A stretch of DNA of 64,000 nt, from positions 38,140,995 through 38,204,994 of the forward strand of contig CP141142.1 in NCBI GenBank assembly GCA_035235625.1. Direction: 5' to 3'. The notes under the pieces were generated by a model. It worked only from the letters and a program-made list of their open reading frames with translations, was not told where the DNA came from and did not search any database. The translations under genes were made by a program, and so were the position numbers. The stretch is from Saururus chinensis. Taxonomy: Eukaryota > Streptophyta > Magnoliopsida > Piperales > Saururaceae. Below are positions 1 through 12,126 of the stretch, piece by piece. How positions within the stretch are numbered: position 1 is the stretch's first letter; every line of letters begins with the position of its first letter.

Positions 1-375
1 AGTTAGATTATGTGGCTTTTGTAACCTTTTTTGGCATCAAATTATAAATGTTTATTTTAATCTGAAATTTGATTGTTGTACACTGTTCAATGGAGTACTC
101 TTTCCAATGTGGATAGAAGTCGGTCTTTCCCGATGGGCAGCAAGTTGTCAAGAAAACACTATAAATTGAACTACTGTCGATATTCTTGGTTTGAACATTC
201 CTGTTTGTGCTAATAAATCAACATCATCTCGCTTTTACCCATCATGTTCTCAGCTAATTTAAATATATTTGACTGTTCATTTATTCCTTGCACATTATAA
301 AGGACATTTCATTTATTTTCATCATGAAAGTTTCAGATTGGACTTCATTTGATGCCTGATTTATGGTTCATTCAG
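1..375 (+). other. Intron of the DnaJ gene (no coding exon seen)
   Basis: AT-rich sequence ending in a good acceptor (TTCATTCAG at 367-375) directly before the DnaJ exon. No open frame in the right phase matches DnaJ sequence here, so I read it as intron. The upstream exons with the J domain lie outside the window. Confidence 0.6.
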
Positions 376-814
376 GAAGCCCTCAAGTGTGGAGGAAATT
401 TTGACTATTGAGATCAAGCCAGGGTGGAAGAAGGGAACAAAGATCACTTTTCCAGAGAAGGGAAATGAACAGAGGAATTTGATACCCTCCGACCTGGTCT
501 TCATGATTGATGAAAAGCCACACAGTGTCTTCAAAAGAGATGGAAATGATCTTGTAGCCACTCAAAAGATCTCACTTGTTGAAGCTCTCACCGATTGCAC
601 CATGCAGCTGACAACCCTAGATGGTCGTAGCCTGACAATTCCAATCAACAACATCATAAGTCCCAGCTACGAGGAAGTTGTGAAAGGGGAAGGCATGCCA
701 ATCCCAAAGGAACCGTCCAAGAAAGGAAATCTGAGAATTAAGTTTAACATAAAATTTCCCAGCAGGTTAACAACAGAGCAGAAGACAACTATCAGGAGGC
801 TGTTAACTTCTTGA
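376..814 (+). CDS. DnaJ/Hsp40 class B co-chaperone, C-terminal exon (5' partial)
   Basis: Last coding exon of a DNAJB-type (type II) Hsp40, which loads clients onto Hsp70 and stimulates its ATPase, usually in cytosol or nucleus. The exon opens after a TTCAG acceptor in mid-codon and reads KPSSVEEILTIEIKPGWKK onward. This is the junction and start of the second beta-barrel substrate-binding domain (CTD II). The signatures IEIKPGWKKGTKITF, PSDLVFMIDEKPHSVFKRDGNDL and LVEALTDCTMQLTTLDGR are typical of DNAJB1/4/5/13-like plant proteins. The C-terminal dimerisation helix (LTTEQKTTIRRLL) is present and the frame stops at 812-814. The J domain and CTD I must lie upstream, outside the window. No frameshift or missing motif is visible, so the gene looks functional. 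It converges on the SMXL gene about 600 bp away. The DNAJB assignment is firm; the exact paralogue is not. Confidence 0.9.
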
Positions 815-1417
815 ATGGTTGGCACTAATAACTTTTCTTAGTAAGGTTTCAAGAATGTTGAGACTTTCTTTTCATTCAATTTGAGCGTTTTTTGCCAAAA
901 AAAAAGAGGTTTATTTCAAAAAATGGCCTTAGAATATTATTTTATGAGGCTTTCATTTTTTTTATTATGATCTCGTATAGTGATCACAAATTAAACAAAA
1001 GTATGAAGTTACAATTAACTGGGTCATGGAATTTTTGTTTAGTCTCTGACATTGTAATATACGTTAAGAAGTGTATTCTTTTGAGTTCTTGCATAATTTC
1101 TTAACCTTTTTACTCACATTCCCTGCCTTGTAAAATTGTTATTTCTTGTTTCAACATGATTTAAATTTAATGTTTGCCTAAAACTAGATTTTCTTTACCA
1201 AGAAAAGGATGTGAAAATAGCATGTTTAAAAAAAGAGTCAAGATTGTTATGCAACAAACAACTAAGCATGTTATATCACAGTAACGAATTCTCATACAAG
1301 CTAAAAGATACAGAGTTATTTACAGAATTATAGTGACTTTGTAATTGCACAAAATACTATTTGTAATCTATGTCATGCAAAAGCTAATTTACAAGATAAC
1401 TAACAGTAACCTACATT
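815..1417. other. Convergent intergenic spacer with two 3' UTRs
   Basis: AT-rich spacer between the DnaJ stop codon (+) and the SMXL stop codon (-). It must hold both 3' UTRs. Short open frames here (for example 892-1104) have no coding character. I see no other element. Confidence 0.6.
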
Positions 1418-4400
1418 TCATTTCAATAAAATTTGGGCAGGAAGGTGAATTCCTAGAAATTGCTCTTCCTCAGTGCAACATTTCTCACTAGCAACTAGCT
1501 TTAATCTGGGAGCACATACACATCTGCACCTTTCCTGAGCTTTGGCGAAGCTACTTCCTAGAACCTCATCTATCCAGACCTTTACGTTTTCCATGGCATC
1601 ACACGCCCATACAGCTGCTAGAATCTGTTCCATACATCTAGAATCGATCTCCAAAGATCCTTTGGACCCAAATGACTTTTGAAAGTTGCCCTTGATTATT
1701 CTTAGAAGCTTGCTGGCAAGAGCATCAAAATCAAATGGCTCGAAGTCAACTCTTTGATCGATCAAATGAAAGAACTCCTCAAGCCAGGTCTCTGAGTTTT
1801 CAATTATATAGTCATTCTCTTTGTCCCCATATTCATTACTAGTAGCCTCCATCCCCACTAATGGAAGATTCAAGTCCAAAGATAAATTTGGTGCCTTCTG
1901 TATCTGCTTGAATTCTTCCAATTTTCTTTTGTGGACAGTCACTTGGCCTAAAGGGTTCATAATACCAGTAGATTGATCTTCCGAAACATTCAATGCATTT
2001 AAACAATTACTACTATGAAGTTCAGAAGAGCAGCCTACCAAAATTTGTAGCTGTCGCACTTGGGCAGCCAAAACCCTTTCTTCTGTAATATTAAGACAAT
2101 CTTTATTAGAAGTGATATTTTCTCCCTTCATACCTACTGTAGTCACAAAGATTGTATTGTTAATACCAACCTCTCTGCCATAAGAGTCCCGAAATTTTCC
2201 TGTTTTTACAGCCCATGTTAAACAATTCTGGAGCAAAATATCAGCCTTCTCCACATTTTCAAGAAAGACAACTGATTGAGGTTTCTTGCTGATTTCCCCT
2301 GCAATATAGTCAATAACAGTCTGACCTCTAAATTTTGGATCACTTAGTTGTTGCCCAGGCTCAAAAATCATATTCAAGCCTGCTCCACAATATTGAGAAT
2401 TTAGATCCATAGAGATTAACTTACTTCGACTTCCAAATATCACTTCTGCAAGAGCCTCAGCAACTTTTTTCTTCCCAAATTTATCAGGCCCTACAAAGCT
2501 CAACCATATATCACCTTTTAGGCTCGTACCAAGGCGCTTCAAATTTCCTGATTTGCAATGAGTTATGGTTTGGCTGATAGCACATATGGCTGCTTGCTGT
2601 CTGCCAACTTTTTCACCTAGAGATCTCCATAGAGACTTGAATTCTCCTGGAGCACACCAATTGATTGCATCCATGGAATCCTGTCCTAGTGACTTCGGAG
2701 AAGAGAGACCGCTATGCAAACAATAGGCATGCTTCAACACTGAATTTGAGTAAACCTCAAATGATGAGAGTGGAGTGCAATTTTTCACCATATCTTTGCA
2801 GCTTCCAGATTCATCTTTCTGTTGTTCTTTCACATGAATGCAATTTGTTCCTAGCATCAAATCTGTAGTGACAGTAGTAGCTGATGATGCAAAATGGTCA
2901 GGGACAGTCAAATCTGACAAATTACATGAATAAGACTGTATTTCTTCCTTGAAAATCTCTTCTCCTTCAGTACATGTTTTCTTCACTTTTGGAGATAAAT
3001 GGTCATTTTGAGATGGAAACATCTTCTGCTGATATGCTGAAATGAAAAATACATTTTCAAGCTCACTTTTGCGCTGATATGAAGCTATAACCTTCTTGAC
3101 TTGACTATCAACCGTCCTCTCTTCATTTGCAACATGGGAAAAACCAACTATCCCAGGAAGCAATCTGGGTGTGACCATATAAGTATTTGACTCAAGAATA
3201 TGATTGCTTTGATGATGCAGGCAAATGTCATTCCATTTTTTTTGGAGTTCCATAATCTTAGTGAGCAATAGGCTATTATTGGCCTGCACTGAAGAGATAG
3301 GATGCAATTTTTATATAGCTTATATTTTGAATTATGAATCAACATACAATATGCAAAAATTAAAGGAACAAATTGAAGAAATATAAAACTTGACTAAAGC
3401 TTAAAAATATGTACACACCTTTGCAGGATCCTGTTCAATAGTCATGCTGGTCACATCAGTTTTTCGAAGCCAGGAAGGTAGGCTAGCTTGCTGCTTTTCT
3501 GCACTTGTAAACATGGTCTCTTTCACAAAGGCAGAAACTTCTTGCTCATATTTCTCATCACATAGAGGGCATCTTGTTATAGATGTGCCGCTTAAAGGAA
3601 GCTTTAGATCCGATGCCATTGGGAAAAAACCACCAAATGGGACAAATGACTCCATCAAGCTGTAAATATTTCAATAGTAGGGATCGTCAGCTTCACACTA
3701 GACGAGGACAATATTTTCTTGTAGAAAAAAGAAAAAAATATATTGTTGAACTTAAAAATTGAGATCATACATACTCTCCTCTTAGTGTTAAATACAAGAA
3801 AAATAGTCTAGTCAAGCAACTAAAACATCGATATCATGCACACTCAAAAGCAGTCATACTTCGTAGGGGCATAAACATTTATCCTATTTGCAAGCACATA
3901 AATCAGACATATTATCTCCAAAATCATGACCTTAAAACATTGAGAAGCCAAATACAAGTATGAGGTTTAAGCAATACATATGAATGAGATATTCCTCATT
4001 GCCAATTGGGATGTCTTTGTTAAATAGTTGTCCACTATCAGTCTTCTCCAAATGTAGTAGCATGTCAAGGTTTCAAACAGGTACGCTTATCTATGAGACA
4101 ATCCAATAAACATTCAATAGTGTAACCTAATATTCATGCCAAAAACTAATATTTCTGAATATTTGGCTATTATGAGCTGACTGTTGGACCATGGCCACTC
4201 TACACTGACAACATTATGGACACCATTAATTATACAAATACTGAGCTTCAGTACTTCAAAATTATAATATAATGCATGATTTTTTTGGGTATAAAGAATA
4301 TAATACATTATTGCTAATCAACCAATTAAGTTAAATATGATCAAAATCTCATACCCAATTTTCTCAAACTGCACCATGAGTTATCGCATGCAAGATTTTC

Positions 4401-5767
4401 ATTTTCCATCAGACTCATCTATGGCAATGTAATGGAGTATAGATATAACATCATAGTTTACTCTTCCAACATAGTAAAACTGTACTATTACACACCCAAC
4501 ATCATGCCACCTAAGACATTTATTTAAATTTAATTTAATATAACTTCATACTAATCACAGCATGAAAGCTTAAAAATTTTGGTTAATGGAAAACTAAATG
4601 GTATACACACTATCACCTGGATGGCCGGGACTGTAATATACCCACCCCATTCCTGACCGAGGTAATGGGAAGAAGTTGGAAGTTCCACTCTTTCTCTACA
4701 ACCTGATGCTGCCTCAGAAACTTCATGTACACCTCATAGCTGGCAGCCGAACCCAACAGCCATAGCCGGCCGCCGTCTCCCCCCTGGTGGAGCTCCAGCA
4801 GCCTCGTCAACTCCCCCACCACGGCCTCTCCCACGTCGCCGTCTGGGAAATCCTGTAAGTCTCCTATGTCCACCACCACGCCGCTCGTCGTGGCTGCCAT
4901 TTTCGCCAGTTCGTCCAACCTCGGCCGCAGTGACCCCTCCGCCACCTCCCTCTCGACGCCCGCGAACTTCAGCCCCGCGAGCTCCGGGATGAAGTTGGGC
5001 CCCTCGACCCACCTCCGGAAATTCGCCACCGCCTCCCGGGCAGCGCCCCCGACGAGAAGGGGGTTCCGCCGCGGTATCCTCGTCAGCACCTCGGCCGTCC
5101 GCCGAAGGCTGTCGTCAAAGAGGTCGTCATCGGCGGCAGCGCCGTGGCGGGTCTGCGCGAAGTTGCATAGGAAGAGCGGTGGGAGGCGAGGGCGGGAGAG
5201 GCGGTGATGCCCGCCTCCGCTGCCGACAACTGGGCGGAGGATAGCCAGCTTGACGTCGGCGCTGCGGAATCCCGCGTCGGTGAAGACTCGGCTAACCACC
5301 GGGTCGTCGAGGATGGAGAGGACCAGCTGACGCAGCTCCACCTTCACAACCGGTGCCGAAGTCGGCGAGTGGTCCTGCTGCAGCTGGTGATGGTGGTAGT
5401 GGCCAGGGCTCCGGCGCTGGATGGCCTGGGAGCGCTTGATGGCGGCCATGAGCGAGTTCGACACAGGCGGGGGCGGCTCCTGCTCCGCTGACTGCGAGGG
5501 CGAGGAAGGAAGGCGGTCGAGGGAGGCGGCGAGGCAGAGGTCAAGGGCGCGGAGCTGGAGGCGGGGGGAGAAGGCGGAGGAGCGGGCGCGGGCACAGGCG
5601 TCGCGGAGAAGTTGTGAGGTGGAGGTTGCGGCGAGGAGGGCGGACACAACGTGGAGGGACGACGTCTGGGTGTGGCCTCGGCGGCGGGCAACGGCCACGG
5701 CGTCGTCGAGGGCCCGCGCGGCCTCCGCCGTGAGGCATTGCCGCGCGGCGCTCACCGGCGTCGGCAT
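1418..5767 (-). CDS. D53-like: SMXL6/7/8-D53-type strigolactone-signalling repressor (double Clp-N, EAR motif)
   Basis: Three exons on the minus strand: 5767-4617, 3659-3419 and 3283-1418. All introns are GT-AG and the phases agree, giving about 1085 residues, normal for the family. The ATG is the first codon of the canonical MPTPVSAARQCLT start. Residues about 1-180 form the double Clp-N domain. Exon 2 carries SLMESFVPFGGFF and SLPSWL, typical of the D53/SMXL6-8 clade. Exon 3 carries the degenerate ClpB-like P-loop NTPase (GPDKFGKKK) and a C-terminal EAR motif LDLNL (1865-1879, about residues 933-937) that in relatives recruits TOPLESS co-repressors. Known role: nuclear repressor degraded after strigolactone perception by D14 and SCF-MAX2/D3. 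Oddity: the degron motif RGKT reads RGQT here (codon 2321-2323, about residue 785). Exon 1 is very GC-rich while exons 2-3 are AT-rich. Clade assignment rests on motif memory, not a tree. Confidence 0.93.
3660..4616 (-). other. SMXL intron 1
   Basis: 957-bp AT-rich intron. The donor is CCAG|GTGATAG (exon ends at 4617) and the acceptor is TTTACAG|CTTGATGG (exon resumes at 3659). The split codon restores Ser-Leu-Met, as in relatives. I see no nested element. Intron 2 is short (3284-3418). Confidence 0.85.
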
Positions 5768-6264
5768 TTACGTGAAAAAAATAATAATTTTTAATTAATC
5801 AGGGGCTCCCCATCTCCCTTCCCGGACTAGGCGGCGAATAAGATAAAAATATTAAGTCCCTCGCTTTGATTATTTATTGAGGGGAAAGGGCCGCCGACGA
5901 TGGTGACGTGGCTGGTGGGGCCCATGGGACGTGGTGGGCACATATTCTTGTCCTTTTGTTCGGGGCGCACTCGCGCGCGTGGACGCGGGTGGGGCTGAGT
6001 TGGAGGGCACACGTGTGGACCCGGTCTGTAAAGAGGAGGATGGAAAGTGGCTCGTGTGGGATCGCGTAAAAGGTCCGCTTTTTTATAGTCTTTATTTTTT
6101 TCTTGCCATCCGGCCTAAGGGAGAGGCACGTGTGGGAAAGGGGGAGTTGGGTAAAAGGAGAACCGAAAGCGACCCGCCCCAGAAGTCTACCCGAGCCGGG
6201 AGGGGCCGGGTCGGACAGCTGAGCTTGACCCACGCACAGTCTTGTATCTTTAAAAATAAAGTTT
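5768..6264 (-). promoter_or_regulatory. SMXL 5' region with two G-boxes
   Basis: GC-richer interval upstream of the SMXL ATG. Two perfect CACGTG cores occur at 6010-6015 and 6127-6132, about 245 and 360 bp from the ATG. G-boxes bind bZIP and bHLH (PIF-type) factors in plants. No transcription start is provable from sequence alone. Confidence 0.4.
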
Positions 6265-6460
6265 AATTTCTTTTCCGGACCAAGTTCTTGACTAGAGATC
6301 CATGATCATGTTACATAGGGCTTCAAATATAATAAATATAAATATAATTATACATAAATAACAAGATGTCATTTATGTGCTATGTTAGAAACCCTATATG
6401 ACATGGTCATGACTCATGAGGGCTCCAATCACAAAACCCGGTCAGACTAGACATATCCAA
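6265..6460. mobile_element. MITE-like inverted repeat
   Basis: An imperfect inverted repeat: the arm at 6297-6324 (containing CATGTTACATAGGGCTTC) pairs with 6388-6420 (containing GAAACCCTATATGACATGG). The loop is AT-rich and noncoding. The right flank (GGTCAGACTAGACAT) resembles the flank of the GACCAAAGCCCC MITEs at 42.3 and 48.8 kb, so it may be a distant relative. The termini are not exact. Confidence 0.35.
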
Positions 6461-6462
6461 TA

Positions 6463-6725
6463 TTGCAAAAGATACTCCTTTTGGTCCATATTGATCTCAT
6501 TAGTAAAAATAAATAAATCTACGGAAGCTCAGAAGTATCTTAGACAAAAAGATAAAACTCTATTAACTTAGATTCTTCTAATTCTAACTTAGATTATCAT
6601 GCTAATATTAGAAAGTTTGTACGTTGTAGGAATATGAGAAATTGAATATTTATTTAATATGGGACATATAATTTCTTAAAATGAGACATTTATTATAGGG
6701 CGAATGGAACATTTTCTATAAAAGA
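6463..6725 (+). repeat. Dispersed repeat copy 1 (MITE-like, about 260 bp)
   Basis: Begins near ATACTCCTTTTGGTCCATAT and ends near GGGCGAATGGAACATTTTCT. It is a diverged direct copy of 7197-7458, sharing for example ATTCTAACTTAGATTAT and TAATTTCTTAAAATGAGACA. The ends recall Stowaway-type termini. Noncoding. Confidence 0.55.
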
Positions 6726-7196
6726 GTTTGAAAACCACAACATGGTTAGTGCAAAATAGATAATCAAGTCATTGCCACCATAGAAGTCGCATATCAACAA
6801 TTAAGCATGCACATAGACCAATGTGTGGCCGGTTAGTTGGGATGGATGTTACTTTTTTATTTTCATTATGAACTTTCGTGATATTTGCGACAATATTTTA
6901 GTATGAGATCTAGGTCGAGATAATGAGAAACATTGATCACAATCCAAGATTTCTCATTAAATAAAAATATAACCAACCTTAAATCCACATTACTCTGCCT
7001 CGAAACAATATTAACATTTCTTATATATGTCGTATCATGATCTAATGGTCCTCATAAACTTACTTTGATATAAGGAGCATCCAAGACACTAACTTTTTCT
7101 TTTTTAGTATCGTCGTGCCGATAAATTTTTTTTTTTTTACAATTTAACCTCTTTCAATATATAGTTTTTTTAACATAACACTTAGAATTTATAATG
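6726..7196. other. Gene-free AT-rich spacer
   Basis: No open frame, RNA gene or repeat boundary that I can support. It separates the two copies of the 260-bp direct repeat. Confidence 0.5.
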
Positions 7197-7458
7197 ATGC
7201 AATATACTCCTTTGAGCCCATATTGATGTCATTGGTTAAAAAAATTGTAATTTTTATTTAATGTTGATAGCCACATCCAAGGGAATAGATAAACTCTATT
7301 GACTTAGATTCTTTTAATTCTAACTTAGATTATTATGCTCATATTAGAAAGTTTCTACGTAGTAGGAATATGAGAAATCAAATATTTATCTAACATGGGA
7401 CAATATAATTTCTTAAAATGAGACATTTATTATTGGACGAATGGAACATTTTCTTACA
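7197..7458 (+). repeat. Dispersed repeat copy 2 (MITE-like, about 260 bp)
   Basis: Direct-orientation copy of 6463-6725. It begins ATATACTCCTTTGAGCCCAT and ends GGACGAATGGAACATTTTCT. Noncoding. Two copies 470 bp apart suggest independent insertions or a local duplication. Confidence 0.55.
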
Positions 7459-7916
7459 AAATACATATGCTCAATTCATAACAATTCCTATGTAATTAGC
7501 TAAGATCAAAATCATCACAAACTCTGTTCGACTTTTAGGAGATTAGTGCCGTTGATATTTATAGAGTGACAATACCTTTCTTGATATCTATTTAAATGAT
7601 AGATAAACCTTATATATATTTATAGCCTCAAATAGGTAGGCAGGGAGAAGATATTTAGATATGCCCACCTGCACTGAATCGAAAATAAGTCCCCCTAATG
7701 AAGGTGCGCGCGTGCCAAATTGTCAATGATAATTGACTGCCACTGGTTAACTAAAAAGGCTGATCGGCTACAACCGGTTTTGATGGCCGAGTAAATAAAA
7801 ATATTTGGTTCGGTTTCCTCATTTGGACCAACAATTCTATTTGATGAACCTGTCCTGGCCCAGCTGGGGATGGCAGAAAATAACAAAAGCAACGAAAGAG
7901 ATGGGTCGACATATAA

Positions 7917-8440
7917 TTACGCTTTTCCCACTAGCTCGGCGCGCCAGGTCAGCACTGCGTAAAGTAGAGGAAAGCGCAGGTCCCCTCCGCCATGGCCGGC
8001 GGGCCCGCGCTTCGCAGTTCTCATCCCACACGCGCGAGTAATCTCTCTCCCATCCCGTCGTGGGGCCCAGACAGCACAAAAAAAGAAAAGCTGAAAAAAG
8101 AAAGAAACGGAAAATTTTCATGTTCCCCAGTTGGCGGAGAGGCCCACCAGACCGCAGATGCCGACTCCACTTATCTGGGCCCACTTGGCTCCTGCAGGTC
8201 TGACAGGAGTCGCAAATGTCCGCGTCTACAAAAAGACGATGGGCCCCGGCCCAGACTGGGGCAAGCCCAGAAAGCCACCCCGCCACCGCACATATGCCCA
8301 TCATCTCCCCTGGAAAGAATATCAATACTGATGCCCTATTAGGACCACTCTCTATTGTTCTCAGAAACATACCCCACTGGGGTAATTTTTGCTTATTTCA
8401 CTCCTTGGGTAAACTGTATATGCGTGGGGCACTCCTGCAT
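7917..8440. promoter_or_regulatory. GC-rich promoter-like island without a recognised gene
   Basis: About 500 bp of clearly higher GC in an AT-rich region. It contains several GGGCCC or GGCCCA motifs (plant site-II/TCP-type boxes) and is followed near 8440 by TTAGGGTTTTG, a telo-box-like motif. The combination is typical of promoters of ribosomal-protein or snoRNA genes. I find no protein or tRNA downstream, so it may be an orphan or decayed promoter. Open frames here overlap on both strands and look like composition artefacts. Confidence 0.35.
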
Positions 8441-8827
8441 TAGGGTTTTGTTTTACTGACAGAATAAAAAAAAAGCTTTTGGGGAGATTCTCCCATCTCT
8501 GGCATGGAACAATGGATGAGTGGCCTTACTATTTACAGGTAAAAAAAGGTAGGTTTGTTCTGTCAACTCTTACCCCACTTACTTCCACTTGCCAAAATTG
8601 TCTTTTAATTTAATCTTTGGTTATTGTTCTACCTATTTTTTTTACTTTTTCATTAATTAATTCTTACATACCCAAAACTCAAAAGCACCTTTAATGAGAA
8701 TATACTCTTTAGTGAATTAACATAAGAAGGCATTTGTGCTCCTTCTTCCTTCTAAACAGATTAATTAATCAAGTTCACAACCTGCTTTGTATCACCTAAG
8801 TTTTTTTTAGAATTTTTATCTTATAGG

Positions 8828-8911
8828 ATATTCTCTTTGTCCTACATTAATAAGTCTATTTAATTTTTTAAAATAAACTAATAAATTATTAATATAAGAC
8901 CAAGAGAATAT
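8828..8911. mobile_element. Stowaway-like MITE
   Basis: An 84-bp near-perfect hairpin. The left end ATATTCTCTTTGTCCTACAT pairs with the right end TATAAGACCAAGAGAATAT. The AT-rich centre, short length and TA-type ends fit a Stowaway (Tc1/mariner-derived) MITE. Confidence 0.6.
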
Positions 8912-10299
8912 GCCTTAAAGTCATTAACATAATAGGCATGTGAAAAGGCAAAAATAATGGGAGTTTAAATATTATTATTGTATAAGGAAATGTATGAGAG
9001 GGGTCGAAATCACAGAGTCCTTTCTTGATGGCGGGGTGGAGCCAGATTGTGTCTTCCTAAGTGAAGGCACACACATACAAATATTTGGGGTCCAATATGT
9101 CAATTTTATTTGAAAAACCCTTGTTGCCTTCCAAGAGCCAAAAGTATAATTGTGTGACTTGTCTTTCACACCCACGTGGTTCTTGAAAGCCAGGAAAATG
9201 ACATGTTGATCACTCATAATAGCAAAAAAATTCAGGGTTTTGATTTTAAAAAACCATTATTTACGTCAGCAAATGGCTCAGCAGCCCATAATTTTATTTT
9301 TCGGTAATTTATAACAAATCTAGAGCATGAGTGATATGTATGAGAAAATACTACTTGGGCTGCTATGGCGCTTACAATGATGGTGTAAGCTTTACATAGG
9401 CCGAATCCTGCACCATCAATGTAAGAGTTATAAGGTGGCATTGTAGGTTGTTAGCAATTTAGGTAATGTATGTGATGCGGGCTACTTCGCATTGATGTAT
9501 ATAAAGCATTAGGATCATCTAAAGAAAAAAAAAAGAGAATTTCTTTTCTAGCAATTAATCAACATTTATGGGCGATCGATCAACCTCGAAAAGCTATTGA
9601 TCATGATATAAAAATGTTTAGTGTAAAATGAAACCAAGAGTTGGCAGTTAATCGCCTTATTTCAATAATTGATTTCAGTCTACAATATGGTTTTTAATTT
9701 TATTTTGGATTAAAATTTGATTTTAAATTAGTTTATTTTTAATATTTTACTTTCCTAGGAGTCTTTATTTCATATATTTTTTATTATTTAGGGATTTTCT
9801 TATTAATTTTCCTTATTTGTGATTGGTTAGTCATAAGGTATTTGAAAATTAGGCTCTTTATTTATAATTATGCTACTATTAGTTATATAAATACTTGTCT
9901 CTTCCATGAAGGTATAAGTTCAGCAATTTTTGATATTCTGACGAAGAAGAATAAGATGATATTCATTTCTTCTTTGTTTTTTCTCTATTTTCTATGAATT
10001 TACCATTGACATTTGTGAGAGAGGAGGTTTATATGTGCATGTAGCCGGATTCGTTGAATGACATTTATCCCATTAATTCTGCCCTGCATCAGTTGGTGGC
10101 CCATGCAGGTCTAACATGTTGCCTTGACGCCGTGGAGGATGTGTTGCAGGAATTGATGAGATCGATAATCATGATAAAGTACCAAGGTAGTAGTGGCAAG
10201 TTGAGCAGTTGATGCTTCAGATAGCTTATTTAATGGCCTTTAATGGCCATCTTTACTTGCCAAAACCCCAACTTAGCTCAGCCTAATGACCAAGTTTAA
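8912..10299. other. Gene-free AT-rich region, possibly containing the gypsy 5' LTR
   Basis: No convincing coding sequence. From about 9690 to 10080 the sequence looks like the LTR or leader of the gypsy element that follows: low complexity, a TATATAAATACTTG box near 9893, then short 5' leader sequence. I cannot place LTR ends or a primer-binding site. Confidence 0.35.
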
Positions 10300-10495
10300 G
10301 ATGATGAGCTAAAGGTTGATGCCCCCAATGAAAATCCTTTTCCAACCCTACCCTGTGTGGTGATGGAGAGGTAGACCAACTGCTTCGCTTCGAGGCCGAT
10401 CAACATGGGCGATTCCCACCATGAGCGCCAAGGATATTGGAGACTTATATGCCTCCGAGACAAGATGATATGGCAAATAGGCTCTGGGAGGCCAG

Positions 10496-12126
10496 TTTGA
10501 AGATTGGCATCCCTGAATTTTATGGGGGGATGTAGCCTGAAGAGTTCTTAGATTGGGTTGCTCATATAGAAGACATACTTGACTTCAAAGAGGTTTCGGA
10601 AGACAAGCATGTTCCCTTGGTGGCGACTAATTTATGAGATCAAACAACCTCATAGTGGCAACAAATCAAATCTACTTGTGCACGTCAAAGATCGTTGAAT
10701 AGGTGAGGTTAAAGAAGCATATGAGGCAAAAAAATTTACCCTACAACTTTGCTTGACTGATGTATTAGCAATTACAAGACCTATAACAAGGTTTGAAATC
10801 GGTAGATAAGTACACTAAGAAGTTCTACTAATTGCTACACTATGATGAATGGGCTGAATCGGAGGAACAACTTGTGTCTCGTGATACTAGATGTATGCGT
10901 CAAAATCTTAAAGAGACCTTAAATTTGTTCCATTTTTTTCTTTATAAGAAACACATTCTAGAGCGCTCTACTTAGAGAAGCAGCAAGGCCCTATTGGGAT
11001 GACTGGTAGCACTTTTCTAGCCACACAATTGCCACTAATTTCAATAGTCTGTAACCCTCTTTTAAGACTGCACCTCAAATCACTCAAAATACCACCAAAG
11101 TCTCTACAAGTACTAGTCCAAAATGTTTTAAATGTGGTAAAATGGGTCATAGAGCGGCAAATTGTCCTTGTAATAACCGGAATGGTAAAGGATTGTTCAC
11201 TAAATATCATGAGAATGCTGAGTTTGATAATATTTTATTTATCACACTAAACCTATATACGATGATGAACCGAATAAAGAGATAGTACAAGGTGATCTTG
11301 GAGAAGTTTTGGTGACATGTCACCTTTTCTTTACCCTTAAGGATATGAAAAACGATCATTGGTTGAGAAGCAACATATTTCTCACTACTTACACTATTAG
11401 GGGCAAGGTATGTCATCTTGTGATTGATTTGGGAAGTTGTGATAATAGGTGGCTGAAGAGATGATTCAAAAGCTTTAATTGAGCACTACACCTCATCCTC
11501 ATCCATACACACTATCTTAACTGAAGAAATGAAGTGAAGTACAAGTCTCTAAATGATATTTAGTTCCTTTCTCTATTAGATCTACATATAAGATATGATG
11601 TAATGTTGTTGCTATGAATGTTTGTCACTTGTTACTTGGGCATCTTTGGAAATATGATCAATGTGTGATGCATGATGGTCATAAGAACACATATAGCTTT
11701 AGGATAAAGTGATTAAACCCCGAAACAACAAAATGGTAACTCTTTTGTCTAGGAAAAATTTTCTTAAAGAATTGAAATGAGATAATATTGTGTATGTTTT
11801 GATTTCCAAAGTGGATAACGAAGGTGAAGATATTCCTGAAGAAGTTAAGCCTTTGGTGGAGGAGTATCATAATGTTTTCAAGAAGTACCTTCCCAAGGGA
11901 TTGCCGCACCATAGAGACTTCTAACATCAAATTGACCTTGTGCTTGAATCTACACTTTCTAATTGTCCCCATTATAAGATAAATCCAAAAGAGCATAAGG
12001 AGCTTTAGTCGACAAGTCCTTGATTTATTGAGCAAATGACATATTAGAGAAAATGAGCCCATATGTTGTGCTAGCTTTGCTTATACCAAATAAGGATGAT
12101 AATTGGCGTATTTATGTAGATAGTGG
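10496..12126 (+). pseudogene. gypsy gag-protease-RT pseudogene, first block
   Basis: Gag capsid remnants occur at 10496-10940, followed by the zinc knuckle (11118-11180), then protease and linker (11280-11700). RT begins at 11830-12126 and ends in a WRIYVDS-type motif cut by the solo LTR at 12127. Several in-frame stops and shifts are present. Order and spacing are those of plant Ty3/gypsy polyproteins. Confidence 0.78.

Noticed and set aside
4734..5798. Several long open frames on both strands (for example 4866-5207, 5344-5691, 5421-5798)
   Set aside because: They are shadows of the GC-rich SMXL exon 1. Only the minus frame ending at 5767 matches a known family.
7805..8443. Overlapping frames in the GC-rich island at 8 kb
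   Set aside because: Frames overlap on both strands, none has domain similarity, and the motifs look promoter-like.
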